From NCBI GenBank assembly GCA_023453725.1, contig JAEXTB010000298.1:1-8001 (forward strand): a DNA stretch of 8,001 bases, given 5' to 3'. The notes beneath the pieces are model-generated. The model was not told where the DNA came from and made no database searches. It was given only the letters and a program-made list of their open reading frames with translations. This stretch comes from Bacillota bacterium. GTDB taxonomy: Bacteria; Bacillota; Clostridia; Christensenellales; CAG-138. Numbering within the stretch: position 1 is the stretch's first letter; every line of letters starts with the position of its first letter. Positions 1 to 5,442 of the stretch are shown piece after piece. A program made the translations under genes and the position numbers.

Positions 1-633
1 ATCGTACATGGGGTAAATGCACCATTTATCACCGGTATGATGGTGTGCCATGTGGATGATGCGGTACATGGCCGGGTCCCGCATGATGACGTTGGGGGAG
101 GACATATCGATCTTGGCGCGCAAAGTCCTGCTGCCGTCCGGGAATTCGCCGTTCTTCATGCGTTCAAACAAGTCCAGGTTTTCTTCCACGCTCCGGTCGC
201 GGTAGGGGGAATTTTTGCCGGGTTCGGTAAGAGTCCCGCGGTATTCACGCATTTCATCCTTGCTTAAATCGCACACATAGGCGACGCCTTTTTTGATGAG
301 CTTAACGGCAAGCTCATAGCAGGTATCAAAATAGTCCGAGCCGTAGAACACGTTGGCCCAGGTAAAGCCCAGCCAGCGGATATCTTCCTGTATGGCGTCC
401 ACATATTCCTCATCTTCCTTGGTGGGGTTGGTGTCGTCATACCGAAGGTTGCATTCGCCGCCATACAGTACCGCCATGGAAAAAACAATATATAACGCCT
501 TTGCATGGCCGATGTGCAGGTAGCCGTTGGGTTCGGGCGGGAACCGGGTTTTCACATGCGTTGCCTGCTGTTGCTGCAGATCCTGCTCAATCGCTTCCTC
601 TATAAAGTTCTTGGATCTTTGCAGCTCTTCCAT
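1..633 (-). CDS. glnS: Glutaminyl-tRNA synthetase, N-terminal 211 codons (3' part outside window)
   Basis: This cytoplasmic class I aminoacyl-tRNA synthetase charges tRNA-Gln with glutamine using ATP. My own translation of the minus strand from the ATG at 633-631 stays open to the window edge. Residues 30-43 read RFPPEPNGYLHIGH and carry the class I HIGH motif at 40-43. YDDTNP follows at 65-70, then REYRGTLTEPGKNSPYRDRS and, near the cut end, MRDPAMYRI and WCIYPMYD. These match the GlnRS branch rather than GluRS: the HIGH loop, the GKNSPYRDRS block and the tRNA-Gln-specific 'CIYPMYD' are typical. The KMSKS loop and anticodon-binding barrels lie off the window. The start is supported by AAAGGAG at 649-643, 9 nt upstream. 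A GlnRS implies direct charging of tRNA-Gln, at least alongside any amidotransferase route. Its promoter appears to lie about 310 nt upstream, beyond a structured repeat. Confidence 0.96.
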   Translation of the reverse strand, partial: MEELQRSKNFIEEAIEQDLQQQQATHVKTRFPPEPNGYLHIGHAKALYIVFSMAVLYGGECNLRYDDTNPTKEDEEYVDAIQEDIRWLGFTWANVFYGSDYFDTCYELAVKLIKKGVAYVCDLSKDEMREYRGTLTEPGKNSPYRDRSVEENLDLFERMKNGEFPDGSRTLRAKIDMSSPNVIMRDPAMYRIIHMAHHHTGDKWCIYPMYD

Positions 634-675
634 ATGTACACGCTCCTTTACGCTTTATCATGCAAGTATTGCAGG

Positions 676-900
676 CCATCGATAAAGTCCTACGGGCTTT
701 ATCGATGGGGTTTCTACAGGTTAAAATGCCGCTTTCGCGGCATTTTTTCCATCGATTTGACGTACATGCACCCGAATGGCACATTCGGGTATTCGGCAAG
801 GATTGATGTGCAGCTTAACGCTGCACAACCAACCGTCCAAATCGGATTGAAAGTGGGGCTTTCCCATAGAAACCTCGCCGCGGATCCTCCCACACCCCCT
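676..900 (-). repeat. Structured repeat, copy 1, in the glnS leader
   Basis: This segment matches 2797-2938 in the opposite orientation. Read on the minus strand it contains, in order: a G-rich stem A (899-895 with 858-855); stem B (844-834 with 762-753, one bulged base) enclosing two extra hairpins (826-820/814-808 and 790-782/778-770); hairpin C (746-737/732-723, loop GAAA, a GNRA-type tetraloop); and hairpin D (708-697/687-676, 12 bp). Shared unpaired sequence includes GAAAAAA before hairpin C, CGCGAAA at its tip, TTTTAACCT after it and ATAAAG inside hairpin D. The stem bases differ between copies but remain paired. Copy 1 is longer because of the two hairpins inserted inside stem B. It may be a leader RNA element or simply an inserted intergenic repeat. 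The orientation chosen here is that of the presumed glnS transcript. Confidence 0.72.
723..748 (+). terminator. T-tailed hairpin on the plus strand within repeat copy 1
   Basis: A perfect 10-bp stem (723-732 with 737-746, loop TTTC) ends in a run of six T on the plus strand, the form of an intrinsic terminator. No plus-strand gene lies upstream within the window, so it could only stop transcription antisense to glnS. On the minus strand the same hairpin is followed by just four T and then AA, so it might act as a weak attenuator in the glnS leader. Its role is uncertain because the hairpin belongs to a repeated element. Confidence 0.35.
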
Positions 901-944
901 AGAAGGGTGATGATGTAGAGTATTCCCAGCGTTTTCATTCCAAT

Positions 945-973
945 ATTATCATCTACGCCGGAAGGGTTGTCAA
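945..973 (-). promoter_or_regulatory. Sigma-A-type promoter reading toward glnS
   Basis: On the minus strand a perfect -35 TTGACA (973-968) is followed by a 17-nt spacer and a -10 GATAAT (950-945, five of six consensus bases). The predicted start of transcription is about 938, giving a leader of about 305 nt before the glnS ATG. No other minus-strand gene lies between it and glnS, so glnS is the probable target. It could instead drive a separate non-coding RNA made of the repeat at 676-900. Confidence 0.68.
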
Positions 974-1078
974 TGCTTGCTCCACCATCCCATTCTGCAT
1001 ATGCTGACAGGGTAGGGGACTGCAGCGCACGGCAAGCGCGGCGAGTTTGTAACTTTTTTATCATAGAGCGTCCCTGCA

Positions 1079-1164
1079 TGTTACATGCGCGTAACAAGTG
1101 GTATCTTACTGTTAAAGAGATAACGAAGTTTTGTCGCGATAACCGCCACAAAACATGGTAAACT
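1079..1164 (+). promoter_or_regulatory. Promoter and candidate operators of the NADH oxidase gene
   Basis: An extended -10 (TGGTAAACT, 1156-1164) lies 33 nt before the start codon; no good -35 is visible. Three inverted repeats sit just upstream. They are TGTTAC-N6-GTAACA (1079-1096), a Rex-like site CTGTTAA-N4-ATAACGA (1109-1126), and GTTTTGT-N13-ACAAAAC (1128-1154). The second fits 11 of 14 defined positions of the clostridial Rex consensus TTGTTAA-N4-TTAACAA as I know it. Rex senses the NADH/NAD+ ratio and often controls NADH-oxidising genes, so regulation by Rex is a reasonable inference. The first repeat has spacing two bases too wide for Rex. Confidence 0.42.
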
Positions 1165-1197
1165 AAACAATACCAAGCTTTAAAGGAGCGACAGGCC

Positions 1198-2532
1198 ATG
1201 ACGAAGATCGTACTCATCGGCGCGAACCATGCCGGCACCGCAGCCGCCAACACCATATTGGACAATTACCCGGATGCCGAGCTTGTGATATTTGACCGCA
1301 ACTCCAACATCAGCTACCTGGGCTGCGGCACCGCTCTTTGGGTAGGGCGCCAGATTGACGACCCGCAGAGCCTGTTTTACTGCTCCGCGGAAAAGTTCCG
1401 CGCCCGCAACGCCAAAGTGTACATGGAAACCGAGGTCACGGAGATCGATTTTGCACAAAAGTCCGTCAAGGCTGTTGATAAAGAGGGCGGGGATATTGTA
1501 GAACCCTACGATAAGCTCATACTCGCCACGGGCTCTTTGCCCATACTCCCCCGTATTGAAGGGCTGAACCTGCCCAACGTACAATCCGTCAAGCTGTATC
1601 AGGACGGCGCGCGCATTGACCGCGCGCTTGAATCCGAGCACATCGGCACCGTCGCCGTCGTAGGCGCAGGGTATATCGGTGTGGAGATTGCGGAGGCCAT
1701 ACAGCGCCGCGGCAAGCGCGCGCTGCTCTTTGACGTGGCGGATGGTTCTTTGACCAGCTATTATGACGACTGGTTCTCTAAGGATATGGACCGCGTGCTC
1801 GCTGAAAACGGCGTGGAGTTGCATTTTAATGAAACCGTTACCGCCATTAAGGGTGTGGAGGCCGTATCCGCCATTGCAACCGACAAAGGCGAGTATGCGG
1901 TGGATATGGTGATACTCTGCATCGGCTTTGTACCCAACAGCATACTCGGCAAAGGCAAGCTTGAAACCATTGCAAACGGCGCTTACTTGGTGGACCGCAC
2001 GCAGCAGACCAGTGTGAAGGACGTCTACGCCATTGGGGATTGCGCCACAGTATACAACAACGCCCTACAAGGCAGCAATTATGTGGCACTCGCCACCAAC
2101 GCGGTAAGAAGCGGCATTGTAGCGGCCCGCAACGCCTGCGGCACACATATTGAATCCTCCGGGGTACAGGGATCAAACGGCATCCATATATTCGGCTACA
2201 ATATGGTATCCACCGGCTTTAACCTGATGGCCGCACAAAAGGCAGGCTTTGACGCAACCTATACCCAGTATGAGGATTTGCAGAAGCCTTCGTTTGTAAA
2301 GGCCGAAAATGCGCCCGTGAAACTGCGCATTGTGTACGATAAAAACACGCGACGGGTGTTGGGCGCGCAAATGGCTTCCACGTATGATATTTCCATGGGC
2401 ATCCACATGTTCTCGCTTGCCGTGGAAGAGGGCGTGACAATTGACAAGCTCAAGCTGTTGGATATCTTCTTCCTGCCGCATTTCAACCAGCCGTACAACT
2501 ATATTACGCTGGCGGCGCTGGCAGCAAAGTAA
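1198..2532 (+). CDS. nox: NADH oxidase, water-forming type (FAD-dependent)
   Basis: This cytoplasmic flavoprotein is expected to oxidise NADH with O2, giving water. In anaerobes that removes oxygen and regenerates NAD+. The 444-residue protein has the two-dinucleotide-fold layout of the CoA-disulfide reductase/NADH oxidase family. An N-terminal FAD fold (VLIGANHAG, 5-13) includes the conserved His11. The redox-active cysteine is Cys43, in the context NISYLGCGTALWVGRQI. An NAD(P)-binding fold shows GAGYIG (156-161), and the second FAD motif DVYAIGDC is at 275-282. The C-terminal dimerisation domain ends in a DIFFLPHFNQPYNY block. The 'GTALWVG' following the cysteine favours NADH oxidase over CoA-disulfide reductase, which usually has a different sequence after the cysteine. 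AAAGGAG at 1182-1188 lies 9 nt before the ATG. The gene stands alone, with its own promoter and terminator. Four-electron reduction (water rather than peroxide) is inferred from family resemblance. Confidence 0.93.
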   Translation: MTKIVLIGANHAGTAAANTILDNYPDAELVIFDRNSNISYLGCGTALWVGRQIDDPQSLFYCSAEKFRARNAKVYMETEVTEIDFAQKSVKAVDKEGGDIVEPYDKLILATGSLPILPRIEGLNLPNVQSVKLYQDGARIDRALESEHIGTVAVVGAGYIGVEIAEAIQRRGKRALLFDVADGSLTSYYDDWFSKDMDRVLAENGVELHFNETVTAIKGVEAVSAIATDKGEYAVDMVILCIGFVPNSILGKGKLETIANGAYLVDRTQQTSVKDVYAIGDCATVYNNALQGSNYVALATNAVRSGIVAARNACGTHIESSGVQGSNGIHIFGYNMVSTGFNLMAAQKAGFDATYTQYEDLQKPSFVKAENAPVKLRIVYDKNTRRVLGAQMASTYDISMGIHMFSLAVEEGVTIDKLKLLDIFFLPHFNQPYNYITLAALAAK

Positions 2533-2545
2533 TTAGGTAAAAGAC

Positions 2546-2570
2546 AGAGCGGGGTAGAAGCCCCGCTCTT
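2546..2570 (+). terminator. Hairpin terminator after nox
   Basis: A 9-bp GC-rich stem (AGAGCGGGG, 2546-2554, with CCCCGCTCT, 2561-2569) with a 6-nt loop begins 13 nt after the nox stop codon. The T tail is short (TT then GATGTG), so it may be inefficient or act mainly by stabilising the mRNA 3' end. A weaker hairpin (AAAGAT/ATCTTT, 2581-2595) follows. Confidence 0.65.
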
Positions 2571-2605
2571 GATGTGTAAAAAAGATTGTATCTTTCTTAT
2601 GGTAT

Positions 2606-2752
2606 CGCCGCCTGTGGCGGGGACGATAGATGTTTTTATTTTATAGCGGGAGGGCTTACAGTTCGTAATGGTCGTATTACATCGCGGCAAAGCCGCTTTT
2701 AATACTCCTTACTCACTGGGACGTCGCCTCACTATATCCGCCACAGGCGGCG
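2606..2752. repeat. Inverted repeat pair with 15-nt arms, in non-coding DNA
   Basis: The 15 bases at 2606-2620 (CGCCGCCTGTGGCGG) recur as their exact reverse complement at 2738-2752. Each arm is also a small hairpin by itself (CCGCC, three bases, GGCGG). Between the arms lies GCGGC-AAA-GCCGC followed by TTTT (2684-2700). No convincing reading frame is present. The stretch 2571-2943 is therefore all hairpins: this pair and then repeat copy 2. It has the look of an intergenic palindromic repeat or a miniature element, but I see no clear terminal target duplication. Confidence 0.6.
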
Positions 2753-2796
2753 TTCGGCTTTGTCCTCCCCGCGCCCCCTAAGTACGGGATCCTTTT

Positions 2797-2938
2797 GGGG
2801 GTTGTGGGAGATCGGAGTCCCCCGCATTGAAATCAAATCTGACGACATGCGCGTCAGATTTGCTGAAAAAAGTACGCGAAACGTACTTTTAACCTACAGA
2901 AAAACCCGCAGATAAAGTCCGCAGCCCTTTATCTGCGG
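2797..2938 (+). repeat. Structured repeat, copy 2
   Basis: In the same sense as the minus strand of copy 1 (676-900), this shows stem A (GGGGG 2797-2801 with CCCCC 2819-2823), stem B (2834-2844 with 2852-2862, 11 bp), hairpin C (2868-2876 with 2882-2890) and hairpin D (2906-2917 with 2927-2938, 12 bp). The linkers GAAAAAA, TTTTAACCT, AGAAA and the ATAAAG/CTTTAT inner half of stem D are kept, while the outer bases of stems C and D are replaced in pairs. Unlike copy 1, stem B encloses only a 7-nt loop. It ends 5 nt from the stop codon of the convergent gene at 2944-3246. Confidence 0.72.
2866..2938 (-). terminator. Tandem hairpin terminators for the 100-residue gene
   Basis: Read on the minus strand just past the stop codon at 2946-2944, a 12-bp stem (2938-2927/2917-2906) is followed by GTTTTTC. 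A second stem (2890-2882/2876-2868) is then followed by a run of six T (2871-2866). Both have intrinsic-terminator form. They are hairpins D and C of repeat copy 2 seen from the other strand, so the repeat may have been kept because it serves as a terminator here. Confidence 0.6.
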
Positions 2939-2943
2939 CATCA

Positions 2944-3246
2944 TTAATCCCAATCGATGGCTCCGATGCTCTCAAGGTAATCCTCATTGTAATCAAGATA
3001 ATCCTCGGTAAAGCGCATCATATACATCTTGTGGTCGGGAAAGGCCTTTGCCATGCCCTGAAACAGAACGTCCTGCGCGGCTTCGTCATCATACGCCTCT
3101 CCGTCCTCCACACCTGTTTCGCGCATGAACGCTTCGTCGAGTGTTATAATTTTATCTAGCATTTCTTCCAGCATACCGCTAGGTAAAAATGCATATTCTC
3201 CCGCTCTTGTCAATTTCTCCAGTATAAACGCGCGCGCGTCTGTCAT
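2944..3246 (-). CDS. Hypothetical acidic small protein, 100 residues
   Basis: I do not recognise this protein. It has no membrane segment, signal peptide, cysteine or obvious catalytic motif. It is strongly acidic, with clusters such as ETGVEDGEAYDDEAAQD in the middle and FTEDYLDYNEDYLESIG near the C-terminus, the last containing a short repeated pattern (EDYLDYN / EDYLESI). It is probably an all-helical cytosolic protein. The reading frame is supported by a very strong ribosome site (AGGAGG, 3260-3255, 8 nt before the ATG), an extended -10 about 72 nt upstream of the start, and terminator-like hairpins right after the stop. It is transcribed divergently from the ATP synthase operon and convergently with nox, so it is its own transcription unit and context gives no clue to its job. 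Confidence 0.78.
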   Translation of the reverse strand: MTDARAFILEKLTRAGEYAFLPSGMLEEMLDKIITLDEAFMRETGVEDGEAYDDEAAQDVLFQGMAKAFPDHKMYMMRFTEDYLDYNEDYLESIGAIDWD

Positions 3247-3317
3247 GATACCTTCCTCCTAATAACGGTTTTCTTTTATGCATGTTTCCCGTGAACTCAA
3301 TTCGTTTGCCGCTTTTT

Positions 3318-3326
3318 AGTATAACA
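3318..3326 (-). promoter_or_regulatory. Extended -10 for the 100-residue gene
   Basis: On the minus strand TGT-TATACT (3326-3318) forms an extended -10 with five of six consensus bases. No good -35 lies 16-18 nt upstream. The predicted transcript would start near 3311, giving a leader of about 65 nt. Confidence 0.5.
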
Positions 3327-3447
3327 AACTTCACGAAAAAGAGCACCACTGTTGCAACATAAGCATATCCCGCGTTCATTTTCGTTAATCTATAAGCATG
3401 GGTTTGATCCGAGTTTTTTTTAGAAATTGATGCCTAAAGAAATTCTT

Positions 3448-3475
3448 TTGAAATTCGATATAGGGGGAGTATAAT
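3448..3475 (+). promoter_or_regulatory. Sigma-A promoter of the ATP synthase operon
   Basis: TTGAAA (3448-3453), a 16-nt spacer and a perfect TATAAT (3470-3475) form a strong promoter. Transcription should start near 3482, leaving a leader of about 30 nt with GGAGG (3499-3503) spaced 8 nt from the atpI-like start at 3512. The ATG inside the -10 box (3474) would lie upstream of the transcript start and cannot be used from this promoter. Confidence 0.8.
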
Positions 3476-3511
3476 GGCAACAATCAATCTTTTCTGGCGG
3501 AGGTTGACCCT

Positions 3512-3787
3512 ATGATTGGTTTTGTGATCGGCCTCGTCTGCGGCATTGCCGAGCTGTATCTGTTAAGCCGCCTGACGCTCGCAGTACAAAACGGCAAGAC
3601 GGCTTTGATTTTGCCGATGCTCTTTTTAATGCTGGTTGTGCTTGCCATCGCGTTTGTACCCGTCATTCTCTATTTTCGCAATGAACTGCTTTGGTGCGGC
3701 GTAGGCGTTTCTGCTTCACTTGTCATTGGGGCGGTTATCATTAACTTTGTGAATCAACGGTCCGGGAAAGGAGATAAGAAATCCTGA
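3512..3787 (+). CDS. atpI: Small membrane protein at the head of the atp operon, AtpI-like
   Basis: This 91-residue protein has three predicted membrane helices (about 2-20, 31-53 and 60-80) and a basic tail (NQRSGKGDKKS). A small hydrophobic protein directly before atpB is the usual place of AtpI (ATP synthase protein I), which is thought to help c-ring assembly and, in some species, magnesium or calcium uptake. No diagnostic motif is visible, so the name rests on position, size and topology; the protein has one helix fewer than typical four-helix AtpI proteins. GGAGG at 3499-3503 supports the start. Its TGA stop overlaps the atpB ATG by one base (TGATG at 3785-3789), suggesting translational coupling. 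Confidence 0.72.
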   Translation: MIGFVIGLVCGIAELYLLSRLTLAVQNGKTALILPMLFLMLVVLAIAFVPVILYFRNELLWCGVGVSASLVIGAVIINFVNQRSGKGDKKS

Positions 3788-4683
3788 TGCAAACACCGAC
3801 GGTATTTCAAATTGTGGCAATGGTCGTCTGCCTCATAGGAGGTATCGCCGCATTTTACGCAAGGGGTAAGATCGTCTTGCCCGACCCGGAGGACGAAGCG
3901 TTTAAAGCGGTCAAGAAAAAGCGCAGAAACTTCATGCTGCTGGGCGCGGTTTTATTGTGGCTGCTTTCGGGCATATTCTTTGGCCTGTTCCACAGGGAAG
4001 CAGAAGCGCTGCACATCAGCATCATGGCCGAGCAGGTTCCGCTGTTTGGCGGCTTTACCGCGAGCACATCGGTTATTTTGAGCTGGATCGTCATCGCGGT
4101 TGTGGCCGTACTCGCTCTGCTTGCGCGCATATTCGTCATTCCCAAGTTTAAGGAAGCGCCCGGCGGCCTGCAGGCAATCTTAGAAACTGCCGTAGGCGGC
4201 GTGGACGACTTTGTAAAGGAAAAGTTCGGCCATAAGAACCACATCCTTGGGGAATACATGTTTGCGCTGGCCGTACTTTACTTAGGCGCTGCCATCGTGG
4301 AGCTGTTTGGCCAGCGTCCGCCCACGACAGACCTGATTACCACGTTCACCTACGCCATTATAACGTTTGTCATGATCAACTATTACGGCATCAAGAAGAA
4401 AGGCGTGGGCGGGCGGCTTAAGAGCTTCGCCTCCCCCAACGCGGTCATCGCACCGTTCAAGCTCCTTTCGGACATCGCAATCCCCATATCGCTTGCCTGC
4501 CGTCTTTTCGGCAACATGCTTGGCGGCATGATCGTCATGCACCTTGTGTATCTGTCCCTTGGCGCGTTCGGCGCTGGCGTTCCCGCGGTGCTGGGGTTGT
4601 ACTTCAACGCCTTCCACCCGCTGATCCAGATATTTATATTCGTAAACCTGTCGCTGACGTTTATCGGCGAAGCTGTAGAATAA
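3787..4683 (+). CDS. atpB: F-type ATP synthase subunit a (membrane channel)
   Basis: Subunit a forms the two half-channels through which ions reach the c ring. The essential arginine is Arg239, in ISLACRLFGNMLGG. Other family blocks are the RPPTTDL stretch after helix 3, the GIKKKGVGG loop, and a last helix with FHPLIQIFIFVNLSLTF containing the conserved polar Gln. The protein is 298 residues, longer than the roughly 220-240 of many bacterial a subunits. The excess is at the N-terminus: two extra hydrophobic segments (about 6-24 and 49-68), joined by a charged loop (DPEDEAFKAVKKKRR), precede the canonical first helix at about 92-115. AAAGGAG (3767-3773) lies a rather long 13 nt before the ATG, and coupling with the upstream stop probably helps initiation. 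The gene is followed by 30 nt and then atpE. Confidence 0.95.
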   Translation: MQTPTVFQIVAMVVCLIGGIAAFYARGKIVLPDPEDEAFKAVKKKRRNFMLLGAVLLWLLSGIFFGLFHREAEALHISIMAEQVPLFGGFTASTSVILSWIVIAVVAVLALLARIFVIPKFKEAPGGLQAILETAVGGVDDFVKEKFGHKNHILGEYMFALAVLYLGAAIVELFGQRPPTTDLITTFTYAIITFVMINYYGIKKKGVGGRLKSFASPNAVIAPFKLLSDIAIPISLACRLFGNMLGGMIVMHLVYLSLGAFGAGVPAVLGLYFNAFHPLIQIFIFVNLSLTFIGEAVE

Positions 4684-4713
4684 CACAATTAACACACTTA
4701 GGAGGAAATAAGT

Positions 4714-4947
4714 ATGTCTGAAGTTGGATTGATCGCCATCGGCGCAGGTTTGGCCGTATTGACTGGCGCAGGCGCGGGCCTTGGCATGGGTATTGCAACG
4801 GGCAAAGCGGTGGAAGCCGTCGCACGTCAGCCCGAAGCCAACGGTAAAATCAACGCGCTTTTGATACTCGGTCTTGCGTTGACGGAATCGACCGCTATCT
4901 ACGGCTTCGTTACGGCGCTGATCATGATCTTCACGCTTGTGAAGTAA
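4714..4947 (+). CDS. atpE: F-type ATP synthase subunit c (rotor ring)
   Basis: This 77-residue helical hairpin oligomerises into the ion-carrying ring. Helix 1 has the glycine-rich packing motif (GAGAGLGMGIATG, 18-30), the polar loop has RQPE (38-41), and helix 2 carries the ion-binding Glu58. Around it is ESTAIY (58-63), with Ser59, Thr60 and Tyr63 at the positions that coordinate sodium in the Ilyobacter-type ring. The helix-1 Gln that completes that site, 33 residues before the Glu, is Met25 here. Ion choice is therefore unclear from sequence. AGGAGG at 4700-4705, 8 nt before the ATG, is the strongest ribosome site in the operon, fitting the need for many c copies per complex. Confidence 0.97.
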   Translation: MSEVGLIAIGAGLAVLTGAGAGLGMGIATGKAVEAVARQPEANGKINALLILGLALTESTAIYGFVTALIMIFTLVK

Positions 4948-4961
4948 GCTAGGGGGTTCAT

Positions 4962-5441
4962 ATGCTGGAGATAAATCCGATTGATTTTGCACTGCATGTA
5001 TTAAATATTATCGTGCTGTTCGTCATACTGCGCTCCCTGCTCATAAAGCCGGTGCGCAAGTTCATGGCGGACCGCGAAGCAAAGTTTGCAAGCGAACGGG
5101 AAGCGATTGATAAGACCCGCGCCGAAGCCGACGCGCTCAAACAGGAATATGAAGGTTCTTTGAGCCAGGCCAAGAAATCTGCTGACGAGCTGGTGCAGGA
5201 ACGCTTAAAGCGCGCCGAATGCGATGCGCAGGAAGTCGTTGACAAGGCGCGGCAGGAAGCGCAGCAAACGCTTAGTAAGGCGCATGCCCAGGCCGTTTCG
5301 GAACGTGACGAGCTGATGCAGCAATTGCAGGAGCAGACCGCGGTGCTCGCCGTAGACCTCGCCGGGCATATTTTGGAGCGAGAAGTGAGCGCACAGGACA
5401 ACGAGCACCTGATCAACGAATTCTTCAAGAAGGTGGGCTAA
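4962..5441 (+). CDS. atpF: F-type ATP synthase subunit b (peripheral stalk)
   Basis: Subunit b anchors the stator: one N-terminal membrane helix (about 9-29) is followed by a long charged helix to about residue 140 that forms the right-handed coiled coil to the F1 head. The segment LIKPVRKFMADRE after the membrane helix is typical of the family, as is the Ala-, Glu- and Lys-rich heptad-like region that follows. The length, 159 residues, is ordinary. The C-terminal part (VDLAGHILEREV) is the region that normally docks delta, and it is present even though delta is shortened here. AGGGGG (4951-4956) precedes the ATG by 5 nt. The stop codon is 1 nt before the delta start. Confidence 0.94.
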   Translation: MLEINPIDFALHVLNIIVLFVILRSLLIKPVRKFMADREAKFASEREAIDKTRAEADALKQEYEGSLSQAKKSADELVQERLKRAECDAQEVVDKARQEAQQTLSKAHAQAVSERDELMQQLQEQTAVLAVDLAGHILEREVSAQDNEHLINEFFKKVG

Positions 5442-5442
5442 C

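Noticed and set aside
714..938. A 74-codon minus-strand frame starting right at the predicted transcript start of the glnS promoter.
   Set aside because: It runs straight through the paired stems of repeat copy 1, has no ribosome site, and the second repeat copy does not preserve it. The reading frame is more likely a by-product of the repeat.
634..940. A T-box riboswitch in the glnS leader.
   Set aside because: I looked for the conserved AGGGTGGNACCGCG block and an antiterminator next to a T-tailed terminator on the minus strand and found neither. A G-rich stretch near 900-876 only loosely resembles it, and a related sequence occurs at 2797 with no synthetase gene downstream.
1180..1824. 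A 214-codon minus-strand frame opposite nox, and other long antisense frames opposite the atp genes.
   Set aside because: They lie wholly on the complement of genes with clear family motifs, lack ribosome sites and resemble nothing I know, so they are shadows of biased codon use.
3179..3379. A 66-codon minus-strand frame overlapping the start of the 100-residue gene.
   Set aside because: It spans the promoter and ribosome site of the better-supported gene, has no ribosome site of its own and shows no recognisable features.
3474..3515. A 13-codon upstream reading frame (MATINLFWRRLTL) with a GGGGGA site, ending in an ATGA overlap with the atpI-like start.
   Set aside because: Its ATG lies inside the perfect -10 box TATAAT (3470-3475), so a transcript from this promoter would begin about 8 nt downstream and would not include the start codon.
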